The position numbers and the translations under genes were made by a program. A DNA stretch of 64,000 bases from an uncultured Eggerthella sp. (lineage in GTDB: Bacteria; Actinomycetota; Coriobacteriia; Coriobacteriales; Eggerthellaceae): NCBI GenBank assembly GCA_900553605.1, contig USDX01000002.1, positions 1-64,000 on the forward strand, in the 5' to 3' direction. The notes beneath the pieces were generated by a model. That model worked only from the letters and a program-made list of their open reading frames with translations, searched no databases and was not told where the DNA came from. This document shows, piece by piece, positions 1 to 8,927 of this stretch (its first letter is position 1; every line of letters begins with the position of its first letter).

Positions 1-51
1 GAATTACATCTGATTATATAAAGAATGCGTACAATAAATAATTAGAAACAA

Positions 52-79
52 AAAAGGTCATTCTACGGGGAGACCTTTT
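52..79 (+). terminator. Possible terminator of a gene upstream of the window
   Basis: AAAAGGTC (52-59) and GACCTTTT (72-79) form an 8-bp stem with a 12-nt loop, flanked by an A-run and a T-rich tail. It would end a transcript entering from the left edge. The stem is short and AU-rich, so this is tentative. Confidence 0.4.
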
Positions 80-91
80 ATTTCTCGATAT

Positions 92-111
92 ATTGTTAAA
101 AAAATAACAAT
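92..111. promoter_or_regulatory. AT-rich inverted repeat upstream of the serC promoter
   Basis: ATTGTTA (92-98) is repeated inverted as TAACAAT (105-111) with a 6-nt A-rich spacer, about 60 bp upstream of the -35 box. It could be an operator, but in such AT-rich DNA it may be chance. Confidence 0.25.
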
Positions 112-168
112 TTAAAAACCGTTGTTTTGAAAATCGACAAAAAGTTTGATAAAATATTAACAAACCTA

Positions 169-197
169 TTGACATAACATAAAATATAATATATAAT
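169..197 (+). promoter_or_regulatory. Consensus sigma-70-type promoter for serC
   Basis: TTGACA at 169-174, a 17-bp spacer and TATAAT at 192-197 match both consensus hexamers exactly. The start codon is at 239, leaving a leader of about 35 nt with a ribosome site TTGGAGG at 224-230. Such a perfect AT-rich promoter is unlike the other intergenic regions of this window and looks Firmicutes-like. Confidence 0.8.
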
Positions 198-238
198 TGA
201 ACACAAATTTAATTATATCCTATTTGGAGGTTTTAATT

Positions 239-1321
239 ATGTCAAGAGTTTACAATTTCAGTGCAGGCCCGTCAATGTTGCCGGAGGATGTGCTTAAAAC
301 AGCCGCTGCAGAGATGCTTGAGTACGGCACTACCGGTCAGTCTGTTATGGAGATGTCGCACCGCAGCAAAGAATATCAGGCAATATTTGATGAGACCGAG
401 GCAAATCTTCGCGAGATCATGAATATTCCCGATAATTATGATGTGCTGTTTTTACAGGGCGGCGCTTCGACCCAGTTTGCAATGGTGCCGCTGAACCTTA
501 TGACCAAAAACGGCAAGGCGGATTATATCATCACAGGTCAGTGGGCAAATAAGGCATATAAGGAAGCCGCCCGTTACGGCAAGGCTCGTGCTGTAGCTTC
601 AAGCGCCGATAAGACCTATTCTTATATACCTAAAACAAAGCGCGAGGACTTTGATCCCGAGGCTGATTATGTTCATATTTGTATGAACAACACCATTTAC
701 GGAACCAAGTATCATGAAATTCCCGATACGGGCGATGTACCGCTTGTTGCGGATATTTCAAGCTGTATTTTGTCGGAGCCTATCGATGTTAAAAAATTCG
801 GCGTGCTCTACGCCGGTGCACAGAAGAATGTCGCTCCGGCAGGCGTAACTATTGTTATTATCCGTAAAGATCTTGTCGGAAACGCTATGGATATTACGCC
901 GACTATGCTTAACTACGCCACCCATGCGGAAAACGGTTCAATGTTTAATACGCCGCCCTGCTATGCAATATATATCGCGGGACTTACCTTTAAGTGGCTT
1001 AAAAAGATCGGCGGACTTGAAGCCATGAAGAAGATCAACGAGGAAAAGGCAGCACTGCTCTACGATTACCTCGACTCCACCGACTTCTATACGGCTACCG
1101 CACGTAAGGAAGATCGTTCCATCATGAACGTTCCCTTCGTTGCCGCTTCAGCTGAGCTCGATGCTGAATTCGTTGCTGGCGCCAAAGAGCGCGGCATCGA
1201 GAACATCAAGGGCCATCGCAGCGTAGGCGGTATGCGCGCAAGCATCTACAACGCTATGCCGATCGAAGGCGTAAGGGCTTTGGTTGAGTACATGAAGGAA
1301 TTTGCTGAATCCCATCAGTAG
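239..1321 (+). CDS. serC: Phosphoserine aminotransferase
   Basis: Class V PLP-dependent aminotransferase that makes 3-phosphoserine from 3-phosphohydroxypyruvate and glutamate in serine synthesis. The ATG at 239 is chosen because TTGGAGG lies 8 nt upstream and the protein then begins MSRVYNFSAGPSMLP, as is usual for SerC. At 360 residues it has the usual length. The segment GAQKNVAPAG carries the Schiff-base lysine and HRSVGGMRAS near the C-terminus is the expected phosphate-binding part. It stands alone with its own promoter. Odd feature: codon usage and base composition change within the gene around 1010-1090, with CTT/ATA-rich codons before and CTC/GCT/CGT-rich codons like the rest of the window after. 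It may be a recombined gene or an assembly junction. Confidence 0.93.
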   Translation: MSRVYNFSAGPSMLPEDVLKTAAAEMLEYGTTGQSVMEMSHRSKEYQAIFDETEANLREIMNIPDNYDVLFLQGGASTQFAMVPLNLMTKNGKADYIITGQWANKAYKEAARYGKARAVASSADKTYSYIPKTKREDFDPEADYVHICMNNTIYGTKYHEIPDTGDVPLVADISSCILSEPIDVKKFGVLYAGAQKNVAPAGVTIVIIRKDLVGNAMDITPTMLNYATHAENGSMFNTPPCYAIYIAGLTFKWLKKIGGLEAMKKINEEKAALLYDYLDSTDFYTATARKEDRSIMNVPFVAASAELDAEFVAGAKERGIENIKGHRSVGGMRASIYNAMPIEGVRALVEYMKEFAESHQ

Positions 1322-1404
1322 GGAAAGCGAAGACGCAAGATGTCGCTGCACGTGCCGATAATCGACAAAACGTGCCAGCTGCGAAAAATATATTAAATCA
1401 GTGG

Positions 1405-1431
1405 GGGAGCATCGTATTGTGCGATGCTCCC
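1405..1431 (+). terminator. Perfect 10-bp hairpin between serC and rpsA
   Basis: GGGAGCATCG (1405-1414), a 7-nt loop and CGATGCTCCC (1422-1431). It is followed by TATGCTATACTTT rather than a clean T-run, so it is either a weak serC terminator or part of the rpsA leader. The rest of 1322-1594 shows no gene. Confidence 0.5.
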
Positions 1432-1594
1432 TATGCTATACTTTCCAAGTCTGTAAAAAGGCAGACAAGAAATTATAGGCCCCCGAGACATGTTTGTTGT
1501 TGGTGCTTGTTCGGCAAGCGCGGCATACATGGTTAATGTTTTGACTGCAAACACGTACGAAGGGTCCCCGATACTTTTTTGAAAGGGGTCCGTT

Positions 1595-2749
1595 TTGACC
1601 GAAATCAAGAACACGTCCGTCATTGATTTTCAGGACATCTCTGACGAAGAGATGAACAAGATGATCGATGGCACTCTGACCGACTTCGACGAGGGCGATC
1701 TGATCGACGGCACTGTTGTAAAGATCGAGCATGACGAGGTACTCGTTGACATCGGATTCAAGAGCGAGGGCGTTATTCCTGCCCGCGAGCTTTCTATCCG
1801 CAAGGATGCCGATCCTTCTGAGGTCGTATCTTTGGGTGATAAGCTCGAGGCCTTGGTTCTCCAGAAGGAGGACAAGGACGGTCGTCTCATCCTCTCCAAG
1901 AAGCGTGCTGAGTACGAGCGTGCTTGGATTCAGGTTGAGGAAAAGTTCAAGGCTGGCGAAGTTGTTACCGGCGAGGTTATCGAAGTCGTCAAGGGCGGCC
2001 TGATCCTCGACATCGGTCTCCGTGGCTTCCTGCCTGCTTCTCTTGTTGATCTTCGTCGTGTTAAGGATCTCACCGCATACCTCGGCACCGAAATCGAAGC
2101 TCGCGTTATCGAGATGGATCGCAACCGCAACAACGTTGTTCTTTCCCGTCGTGTTCTCCTCGAAGAGGGTCGCAAGAACGAGCGTGCTGAAATCCTCGAG
2201 AAGCTCTCTAAGGGCATGCGCCTGAAGGGCACCGTTTCCTCCATCGTTGACTTCGGTGCATTCGTTGATTTGGGCGGCATCGACGGCCTGATCCACATCT
2301 CCGAGCTCTCCTGGAGCCATGTAAACCATCCTTCCGAGGTTGTTAAGGTTGGCGAAGAGGTTGAGGTTGAGGTTCTCGACGTTGATCTTCAGCGCGAGCG
2401 CATCTCCCTGGGTCTCAAGCAGACCACCGAGGATCCTTGGACCAAGCTTGTCGAGACCTATCCCGTTGGCACCATCGTTGACGGCAAGGTTACCAAGATC
2501 GTTCCCTTCGGTGCATTCATCGAGCTCGGCGCAAACGTTGAGGGTCTTGTACACATCTCCGAGATGGCTATGCGTCACATCGATTCTCCTGCACAGGTTG
2601 TCAAGGTTGGCGACGTTGTGAAGGTTAAGGTTATGGACGTTAACGTTGAGCGTCGTCGCATCTCCCTGTCCATGAAGGCTGCTGCTGAGGATCTGGGCAT
2701 CGAGATCGCTGTTGCAGAGCCCGAGCCCAAGCCCGAGGCTGCTGAATAA
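1595..2749 (+). CDS. rpsA: 30S ribosomal protein S1
   Basis: RNA-binding ribosomal protein that recruits mRNA to the 30S subunit. Four S1/OB-fold repeats are visible at about residues 37-105, 118-190, 205-280 and 290-360. The last two carry the classic strings VDFGAFVDLGGIDGLIHISE and VPFGAFIELG. The length of 384 residues fits the four-domain S1 of Gram-positive bacteria rather than the six-domain proteobacterial form. The start is a TTG at 1595, supported by GAAAGGGG at 1581-1588; no ATG or GTG sits in a better place. It is followed by a strong terminator and appears monocistronic. A 506-residue open frame on the opposite strand is a codon-bias shadow. Confidence 0.95.
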   Translation: MTEIKNTSVIDFQDISDEEMNKMIDGTLTDFDEGDLIDGTVVKIEHDEVLVDIGFKSEGVIPARELSIRKDADPSEVVSLGDKLEALVLQKEDKDGRLILSKKRAEYERAWIQVEEKFKAGEVVTGEVIEVVKGGLILDIGLRGFLPASLVDLRRVKDLTAYLGTEIEARVIEMDRNRNNVVLSRRVLLEEGRKNERAEILEKLSKGMRLKGTVSSIVDFGAFVDLGGIDGLIHISELSWSHVNHPSEVVKVGEEVEVEVLDVDLQRERISLGLKQTTEDPWTKLVETYPVGTIVDGKVTKIVPFGAFIELGANVEGLVHISEMAMRHIDSPAQVVKVGDVVKVKVMDVNVERRRISLSMKAAAEDLGIEIAVAEPEPKPEAAE

Positions 2750-2776
2750 CACAGCATTGCATAACATGCGATAATG

Positions 2777-2815
2777 AAGCGGTGGGTTGCTTTTGCACCC
2801 ACCGCTTTTTGTTTG
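2777..2815 (+). terminator. Rho-independent terminator of rpsA
   Basis: AAGCGGTGGGT (2777-2787) pairs with ACCCACCGCTT (2797-2807) in an 11-bp stem, followed by a T-rich tract to 2815. Confidence 0.9.
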
Positions 2816-2885
2816 TTTGCTCGGTACGCATTTGGCAGGAGCGGCGATTGTAAGCACCATGGGTGCTCGGGTGAGGGGAATGAGC

Positions 2886-3488
2886 ATGATTACGATATTT
2901 GTTACTGGCGGTATAGGATCGGGCAAATCGACCTTGATGCGATTCTTCGAAGCCAAAGGGGCCGGCGTGGTATACGCCGATGAGGTTGGTCACGAAAATT
3001 TGCACAACGCTGTTATGAAGGACGAGCTTCGAGCAGCATTCGGAAATAAGATTTTCGATTCAGAGGGCGAAATTATTCGTTCCGAACTTGCCGCTTGCGC
3101 TTTCTCGAGCTCACAGAACACCGCTTTGCTGGATTCGATTACTCAACCGCGTTTATATGAGGGCTGTCTTCGCCATATTGGTGATTTGGGAAAGAGCCAT
3201 GAGGTGGTTGTGCTCGAAATGGCCATTCTTGACGGGCGCGATGACTTTTACCAGAAAGCTGATATTGTCATTGCGGTTACCACCTCTCCAGAGGTTCGCA
3301 TTGCTCGGTTGATGCAGTCACGCGGTTTTTCCGAAGAGGATGCGCGCAATCGTTTGGCGAATCAGGTTCCTGAAGAGCAGCGTTTGTCGATTGCTGATGT
3401 GGTGTTTACCAATAACGGTTCTATTGAGGAATTTGAATCGCAGATTTCCTTATGGTGGGAACATGAAATTGCACCACGCCTTGCGTGA
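2886..3488 (+). CDS. coaE: Dephospho-CoA kinase
   Basis: Last step of coenzyme A synthesis: phosphorylates the ribose 3'-hydroxyl of dephospho-CoA with ATP. The protein opens MITIFVTGGIGSGKST, containing the P-loop GGIGSGKS, and continues with the CoaE pattern YADEVGHE and a late RLANQ segment. ATG 2886 is preferred over ATG 2880 because GAGGGG at 2873-2878 is then 7 nt away. Length is 200 residues, normal for the family. It lies between rpsA and uvrB, a common neighbourhood in actinobacteria. The reading frame is open upstream to 2787, but that stretch overlaps the rpsA terminator. Confidence 0.92.
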   Translation: MITIFVTGGIGSGKSTLMRFFEAKGAGVVYADEVGHENLHNAVMKDELRAAFGNKIFDSEGEIIRSELAACAFSSSQNTALLDSITQPRLYEGCLRHIGDLGKSHEVVVLEMAILDGRDDFYQKADIVIAVTTSPEVRIARLMQSRGFSEEDARNRLANQVPEEQRLSIADVVFTNNGSIEEFESQISLWWEHEIAPRLA

Positions 3489-3612
3489 CAAGCGCGTCCG
3501 TTTGGCGGGCGCCAGGTATCAGCTTGCTTTCTGTCTTTCTTAATCTTATGTGCTGATGGACGCTGAGTGGGTTGTTCTTCAAATAATCGGGCTAGCCAGT
3601 AAGGAGACACCA

Positions 3613-5760
3613 GTGAGCCATCTTTCCAATCTTGAGGGTCACGTTATGGAGGGCAAGCTCCCCGTTGCCCGTCTTGCTACGCAGCCATTTAAGGTTGTCT
3701 CTCCGTACGAGCCCGCAGGCGACCAGCCCAAGGCCATTGAGCAGCTTGCCCGGAATATCGAATCTGGCATGCGTTATGAGACTTTGCTGGGCGTGACGGG
3801 TTCGGGCAAAACCTACACCATGGCTAAAACCATTGAGGCTGTCCAAAAACCAACCCTTGTGTTGGCTCCCAATAAAACGCTTGCGGCACAGTTGGCTGCT
3901 GAGCTGAAGGAATTTTTCCCTAACAACGCGGTGGTGTATTTCGTTAGTTACTACGATTACTATCAGCCAGAAGCGTATGTGCCTACCACGGATACTTTCA
4001 TTGAAAAGGATGCTTCCATTAATGAGGAAGTGGAAAAACTGCGTCATGCAGCAACTGCCCAACTTCTTTCTCGTCGTGATGTAATCGTTGTTGCTTCGGT
4101 TTCCTGCATCTATGGTATTGGTTCGCCTATGGATTATGCGGGCATGGCGGTGTTCTTGGATAAGGAAGTCGAACAGGATCGCGACGAGCTCATTCGCAGG
4201 CTCATCGACATCCAGTATGACCGTAACGATTATGATCTGAAGCGTGGTACGTTCCGTGTGCGTGGCGATGCGCTCGATGTGTTTCCTCCCTATGCAGACA
4301 ACCCGATTCGCGTGGAATTCTGGGGTGACGAGATCGAGGAGATCTCGGAGATCGACAATGTCACCGGTGAAGTGTTGAATACCTTCGAAGCGTTGCCTGT
4401 TTGGCCTGCTTCTCATTACGTTGCTGCGCGTCCCGCCTTGGAGCGTGCGGTTAAGACCATTCAGGATGAACTGCAAGATCGCCTTACCCAATTCAATGAA
4501 GAGGGAAAGCTTCTTGAAGCGCAGCGTCTGGAAATGCGAACTTCCTATGATCTTGAGATGATTGAGACCATGGGATTTTGTTCGGGTATTGAAAACTACT
4601 CGCGCCATCTTGACGGGCGTGAGCCAGGTGAGCCGCCCTATACGCTCATAGACTATTTCCCAACCGATTTTTTGTGCTTCATTGACGAGAGCCATGTTAC
4701 CGTCCCTCAAATTCGAGGCATGCATGAAGGTGACCGCTCGCGCAAGATCACGCTGACAGAGCACGGCTTTCGTTTGCCATCGTGCTTGGATAATCGCCCT
4801 TTGCGCTTCGATGAGTTTGAAGCTCGAATCCCTCAATTCGTGTATGTTTCCGCGACTCCAGGCGATTATGAGGAACGTGTTAGCGAGGCCAAGGTAGAGC
4901 AGATTATTCGACCGACTGGCTTGCTTGATCCCGAGATTGACGTTCGTCCTATCATGTCGCAGATCGACGACATCATTGACGAGGCGCAAGGGTGCGCTAA
5001 GCGCAAAGAGCGCGTGCTGATTACCACCCTGACTAAACGTATGGCGGAAGATCTTACTGAGCATTTGCTTGATCAGGGCATTCGCGCTCGTTATATGCAT
5101 TCCGACATCGGCACATTGGAACGTGTTGAAATCTTGCGCGACCTGCGAAAAGGGGAGTTTGATGTCCTGGTAGGCATCAATCTGTTGCGTGAGGGCCTAG
5201 ATCTGCCCGAAGTGACGCTGGTGGCTATTCTTGATGCCGACAAGGAAGGCTTCCTTCGCAACCACCGTTCTCTGATCCAGACCATTGGTCGTGCGGCGCG
5301 AAATGCCAATGGCAGGGTAATCATGTATGCCGACAAGATCACCGACTCGATGGATCAAGCCATCAAGGAGACGCGTCGCCGTCGCAGTATTCAGATGGCG
5401 TACAACGAAGAGCATGGTATTGTGCCCCAAACCGTTAAGAAGGGCTTGAGTGACATCACCGATTACCTCGAATCTGAAGAGGGGAAGCGAAGCGCACAAG
5501 AGGTCAACGCCGATTTGGCGGGTTATTCTCGCAGCGAAATTCTGCGTGTAATCGCCTCGCTGGAGGACGAGATGATGGAGGCTTCTGCTGCGATGGATTT
5601 TGAGCGCGCTGCTTCGGTCCGCGACCAAATCGTTCAATTGCGTGGACAGATGGAAGGTAAAAGCGAAGAGGCAGTTTTAGGCGAATTGAAGAAAACCGCC
5701 CGAAAGGGAAGTGCCTTCGGTGCTCGTAAAAGCTCGTATGGCGGCGGCCGAAAAAGTTAA
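3613..5760 (+). CDS. uvrB: UvrABC system protein B (excision nuclease helicase subunit)
   Basis: Damage-verification helicase subunit of nucleotide excision repair, working with UvrA and UvrC. Visible landmarks are the Walker [10 protein letters not shown] near residue 60, the beta-hairpin sequence [12 protein letters not shown], the Walker B-like DESHVTVPQ, helicase motif [11 protein letters not shown] and a C-terminal UVR domain ([19 protein letters not shown]) that binds UvrC. The start is GTG 3613 with AAGGAG at 3601-3606; this gives 715 residues. The open frame extends upstream to 3550 without a good ribosome site. The 124 bp after coaE shows no terminator, so co-transcription with coaE is possible. 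Confidence 0.95.
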   Translation: MSHLSNLEGHVMEGKLPVARLATQPFKVVSPYEPAGDQPKAIEQLARNIESGMRYETLLGVTGSGKTYTMAKTIEAVQKPTLVLAPNKTLAAQLAAELKEFFPNNAVVYFVSYYDYYQPEAYVPTTDTFIEKDASINEEVEKLRHAATAQLLSRRDVIVVASVSCIYGIGSPMDYAGMAVFLDKEVEQDRDELIRRLIDIQYDRNDYDLKRGTFRVRGDALDVFPPYADNPIRVEFWGDEIEEISEIDNVTGEVLNTFEALPVWPASHYVAARPALERAVKTIQDELQDRLTQFNEEGKLLEAQRLEMRTSYDLEMIETMGFCSGIENYSRHLDGREPGEPPYTLIDYFPTDFLCFIDESHVTVPQIRGMHEGDRSRKITLTEHGFRLPSCLDNRPLRFDEFEARIPQFVYVSATPGDYEERVSEAKVEQIIRPTGLLDPEIDVRPIMSQIDDIIDEAQGCAKRKERVLITTLTKRMAEDLTEHLLDQGIRARYMHSDIGTLERVEILRDLRKGEFDVLVGINLLREGLDLPEVTLVAILDADKEGFLRNHRSLIQTIGRAARNANGRVIMYADKITDSMDQAIKETRRRRSIQMAYNEEHGIVPQTVKKGLSDITDYLESEEGKRSAQEVNADLAGYSRSEILRVIASLEDEMMEASAAMDFERAASVRDQIVQLRGQMEGKSEEAVLGELKKTARKGSAFGARKSSYGGGRKS

Positions 5761-5837
5761 GCAACATATCTCAATAATCTGTGGTGACCTTATGAATGCG
5801 CTTGCCGTGCCTGCTCGAGATCCGTATCCTTTCAAAA

Positions 5838-5854
5838 TTAGTTAGACAAACTAA
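5838..5854. promoter_or_regulatory. Candidate MarR/FabT-type operator ahead of the lipid operon
   Basis: TTAGTT (5838-5843) and AACTAA (5849-5854) form a perfect 6-bp inverted repeat with 5-bp spacing, 52 bp before the DegV/FakB start. A MarR-family regulator is encoded one gene downstream, and FabT-type regulators bind AT-rich palindromes before fatty-acid genes. The link to that regulator is inference. Confidence 0.4.
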
Positions 5855-5905
5855 GCAAATGTGCATGAATGAACTCGGCATGCGCATTGAGGAAAGGAGT
5901 AGGAC

Positions 5906-6760
5906 GTGGGATTTGCAGTCGTTGTAGACTCGACACTTGATATGTCTGCAGAAGAGTATCAAGCACTGAACATCACCATGGTTCCCCTTAATATTTTGGT
6001 CGGCGAAGATGAATTCAAGGACCAGGTAGAAATCAGCTCCGAAGAATTCTATAAGCGCATGAGCGAAGCGGCTGAGCTTCCTAAAACCGCCCAGCCAGCG
6101 CCTTTTGATTTTGTGCAGACATACGAGCGCCTTGCGCAAGAGGGTTATGAGGGCATCGTCTCTCTTCATATTTCAGGGGTGCTTTCTGGCACGATTGAAT
6201 CGGCTCGCGCGGCAGCTGGCCAGGTAGACATCGATGTTCGTGTTATCGATTCTGCTTGCTGTACCGCTCAGGCAGCTTTGCAGGTAAAGCAGCTCTGTGC
6301 TCTTCGTGACGCTGGGGCAACGCTTGACGAAGCCCAGGCGGCCATTGAAGCCCTTATTCCGGAAACTCAGTTCCTTGTTGCTTGCGATACGCTGGAAAAC
6401 CTGTTGAAGGGCGGTCGTCTTTCGGCTGATCAAGTGAAGAATGCAAGCCTGCTGAACATCAAGCCCATTTTCACCTTCAACGAAACGGGCGTGTTGGTTG
6501 CTTTCGGCAAGGCTAAAGGCATGCGTGGTGTTATCAAACAGTATGTTCAGAACGCTCAGAAGCGCACCGAAGAGCAGGGTAAGCAGCGCATTCGTTTTTG
6601 CCACGTTGCAAACGAGCAGGGTGTTGAGGACCTGAGGTCTGCTCTTAACGAAGCGGGTGTGGAGTATGTTGACGAGGGGTCTTCTCCCTGCGGAGCCACG
6701 GTGGCAACGCATTTGGGCCTAGGTGCTCTCGGCATCGCATTCGCGCCTGCTGAATCCTAA
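5906..6760 (+). CDS. DegV family fatty-acid-binding protein (FakB-like)
   Basis: DegV proteins bind a fatty acid; those called FakB present it to the kinase FakA for phosphorylation and incorporation into phospholipid. The 284-residue protein has the family opening FAVVVDSTLDMS, the middle ISGVLSGTIESARAAA and the DTLENLLKGGRLS region typical of the fatty-acid pocket. The start is GTG 5906 after AAAGGAG. It directly precedes a MarR regulator and a complete elongation operon, which supports a role in sensing or delivering exogenous fatty acids. No FakA kinase is in the window. A second, quite different DegV protein lies at 48952. The exact ligand cannot be read from sequence. Confidence 0.85.
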   Translation: MGFAVVVDSTLDMSAEEYQALNITMVPLNILVGEDEFKDQVEISSEEFYKRMSEAAELPKTAQPAPFDFVQTYERLAQEGYEGIVSLHISGVLSGTIESARAAAGQVDIDVRVIDSACCTAQAALQVKQLCALRDAGATLDEAQAAIEALIPETQFLVACDTLENLLKGGRLSADQVKNASLLNIKPIFTFNETGVLVAFGKAKGMRGVIKQYVQNAQKRTEEQGKQRIRFCHVANEQGVEDLRSALNEAGVEYVDEGSSPCGATVATHLGLGALGIAFAPAES

Positions 6761-6891
6761 GGTGAGTCCAAATTGGGCAATCTGCCTACTGCAGCTGAAC
6801 TGCTGATGGAATTGCGCGCTTTAGCTCTTCAAACCTCGTATTATGGAAACGCTTCAGAATGCCGGGCACTCGATCTGATAAGGAAGTGAAC

Positions 6892-7383
6892 ATGGAAAAC
6901 GTTGGCAACATCGATGAGGAACGCGGTGACAAGGCGATTGTCGACACGTTGCTATCGGATACGTTCAATTCCATTCTTCGTATCGAGGAGCGCTCGCTTA
7001 AGAATCGTCTGACCGAAGGGCTTTCCATTGCGGAGTTGCACACCATTGTCGCGGTGGGTCTGCATGAGATCAACTCCATGAAAGTAGTGGCTTCGCGTCT
7101 CGATGTTACTATGGCGACCCTTACGGCGGCCATGAACAAGCTTGAGCGCAAGGGCTTTGTGGAACGTTCTCGCAGTGAAATGGATCGTCGTCAGGTTCTG
7201 GTGCAGTTGACCTCTAAGGGGCGTAAGGCCTTCCGTGCTCACGAGTCCTTCCATAAAAAGATGGTTGACAGTGCCTTGGCTGTACTTACTCCCGAGGAAG
7301 AAGAACTGTTCGTCAGTGCTTTGGGCAAGATCAAAGACTTCTTCGACAAGGAGAGCAAGCAGCTAAACGCTGCGGAAGCATAA
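6892..7383 (+). CDS. MarR family regulator, probably of fatty-acid synthesis (FabT-like)
   Basis: Winged-helix regulator of 163 residues. The DNA-binding domain spans about residues 40-105, with the recognition helix in VVASRLDVTMATLTAAMNKL and the wing in RKGFVERSRSEMDRRQVLVQLT. Long helices at both ends would form the dimer interface. The start is ATG 6892 after AAGGAAG; a longer frame from 6859 lacks a ribosome site. Its place just before acpP and fabK matches the FabT position in Firmicutes fab clusters, where FabT with acyl-ACP represses the operon. The FabT role is inferred from position only. Confidence 0.82.
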   Translation: MENVGNIDEERGDKAIVDTLLSDTFNSILRIEERSLKNRLTEGLSIAELHTIVAVGLHEINSMKVVASRLDVTMATLTAAMNKLERKGFVERSRSEMDRRQVLVQLTSKGRKAFRAHESFHKKMVDSALAVLTPEEEELFVSALGKIKDFFDKESKQLNAAEA

Positions 7384-7548
7384 CTCTCTATAAACATTTT
7401 TTCAGTTATCGCCTTATCCAGGTGTAGCTCAGTGCGTCCAAATTCGTCGCGTTTGGCTTATGTGGTTAATAACGAAGCGGACAGCATGATGTTGGTGAAT
7501 GGCAGCCTCCCTCAAACGGGCGCTGTTGAATAAAGAAAGGACATAAAC

Positions 7549-7767
7549 ATGGCAACTATTGATTCTCTGAAGGAAATCCTGAACGAAAACCTCGATATCG
7601 AACCGGAAAAGGTTGTTGAAAGTGCAACGTTTGACGAGCTGGGTATCGATTCTCTGGATATGGCAGAACTGATCTGCGATATCGAAGAGCGTCTCGACGT
7701 TGAGTTTGGTGAGCCCGAGGGCCTGGAGACTGTTGGCGCTTTGGTGGAGTACATCGACTCTCTGTAA
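7549..7767 (+). CDS. acpP: Acyl carrier protein
   Basis: Small acidic carrier of 72 residues that holds growing acyl chains on a phosphopantetheine arm. The attachment serine lies in DELGIDSLDMAEL, near residue 37. AAAGAAAGGAC gives a good ribosome site. It is separated from the MarR gene by 165 bp and from fabK by 180 bp of hairpin-rich DNA, so its expression is probably uncoupled from its neighbours, as expected for a protein needed in large amounts. Confidence 0.95.
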   Translation: MATIDSLKEILNENLDIEPEKVVESATFDELGIDSLDMAELICDIEERLDVEFGEPEGLETVGALVEYIDSL

Positions 7768-7856
7768 CCGACGCTGCCGCATATCATGCGGTTACGTTCG
7801 GGAGGGGGAATTGCCCTTGGCTGCCCCCCCTCCCTCCTTCGCTCTGTCGAAGGAGG
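7764..7856 (+). promoter_or_regulatory. Hairpin cluster between acpP and fabK
   Basis: Two clear inverted repeats occur. GTAACCG (7764-7770) pairs with CGGTTAC (7789-7795), with an inner CCGCAT/ATGCGG. CCTCCTTCG (7833-7841) pairs with CGAAGGAGG (7848-7856), 9 bp with a 6-nt loop. A GGGAGGGGG/CCCCCCTCCC pair could also form across 7800-7835. No T-run follows, so these look like processing or attenuation structures that stabilise acpP mRNA or lower downstream expression. Confidence 0.5.
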
Positions 7857-7947
7857 CGGCTTCTTTCAATCGCTTGCAAAGACGCCGCCTTCTTTGACAG
7901 GAATGCCCGTGTGGCAAAGTGCGCAAAGTGAAATGAGGCATACGTAT

Positions 7948-8925
7948 ATGAAGACACGTATTACCGAGCTGTTGGGTATTGAACAGCCCATCATCCAGGG
8001 TGGTATGGCATGGATCGCCGATGCGAAACTTGCAGCCGCCGTAAGCGAAGCGGGCGGCTTGGGAATCATTGCCTGCGGATCTGCTCCCGTTTCTTGGGTC
8101 CGCGAGCAAATCGAAGAAGCTCGCCGTCTTACGGATAAGCCTTTCGGCCTGAACATTATGCTGATGAACCCTGAGGCTCCTGAGCTCGCTAAGCTTGCCG
8201 CAGAGATGAAGGTTCGTGTGGTAACCACGGGAGCCGGCAATCCTGGAAACTACATCGATATGTGGAAAGAAGCAGGATGCAAGGTCATTCCTGTTGTGGC
8301 TTCTGCTGCCCTGGCTCGACGCATGGAGCGCTGTGGGGCCGACGCTGTTGTGGCTGAGGGCTGCGAGGCGGGTGGTCATATCGGTGAGCTCACCACAATG
8401 GCGCTTACCCCTGCAGTATGCGATGCCGTTTCCATTCCCGTTATTGCCGCAGGAGGCATTGCGGACGGTCGTGGCTTTGCTGCTGCTGTTGCTTTGGGCG
8501 CAGAAGGCGTTCAGGTTGGCACGCGCTTCCTTACCGCTACGGAATGCGGTGTCGATAACGCCTACAAGCAGAAAGTTTTGGGTGCAAAAGACTCCGACAC
8601 TATTGTTACGGGGCGCGCTGGCGGTCATCCTGTGCGCGGTATCAAGAACAAATTTGCGCGCAACGTTCGCAAACTGGAGGCCGATCCTGCGAATGCCGCC
8701 CTTCTTGAAGCAGAGTTGGCGGGTTCCCTTCATCGTGCCGTTGCGGGCGATGTGGACAATGGCTCGTTGATGGCGGGTCAGGTTGCTTGCCTGGTTAACG
8801 ATGAGAAGAGCGCTGCTCAGATTGTCGATGACTTGGTGGTTGAAGCCCAGTCATGGGCAGGCGAGGGCCTTCAGCGCATGTTGGACTCGAATGCTCGTCG
8901 TGCATGGAATACCGAGGTGCGCTAA
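7948..8925 (+). CDS. fabK: Enoyl-ACP reductase II (FabK, FMN-dependent)
   Basis: Reduces trans-2-enoyl-ACP at the end of each elongation cycle; a flavoprotein TIM barrel of the nitronate-monooxygenase superfamily. Visible features are QGGMAWIADAKLAAAVSEAG at the start, the phosphate-binding AAGGIADGRG, and EAGGHIGE with the histidine typical of FabK. The operon context favours FabK over nitronate monooxygenase. Start ATG 7948 gives 325 residues and begins MKTRITELLGI; GAGG lies 9 nt upstream. A longer frame back to 7786 runs through the hairpin region and is unlikely to be translated. Confidence 0.9.
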   Translation: MKTRITELLGIEQPIIQGGMAWIADAKLAAAVSEAGGLGIIACGSAPVSWVREQIEEARRLTDKPFGLNIMLMNPEAPELAKLAAEMKVRVVTTGAGNPGNYIDMWKEAGCKVIPVVASAALARRMERCGADAVVAEGCEAGGHIGELTTMALTPAVCDAVSIPVIAAGGIADGRGFAAAVALGAEGVQVGTRFLTATECGVDNAYKQKVLGAKDSDTIVTGRAGGHPVRGIKNKFARNVRKLEADPANAALLEAELAGSLHRAVAGDVDNGSLMAGQVACLVNDEKSAAQIVDDLVVEAQSWAGEGLQRMLDSNARRAWNTEVR

Positions 8926-8927
8926 AT

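Noticed and set aside
1436..2956. 506-codon open frame antisense to rpsA
   Set aside because: Shadow of rpsA codon bias; no ribosome site and no family resemblance.
3592..5100. 502-codon open frame antisense to uvrB
   Set aside because: Shadow frame; uvrB on the other strand is unambiguous.
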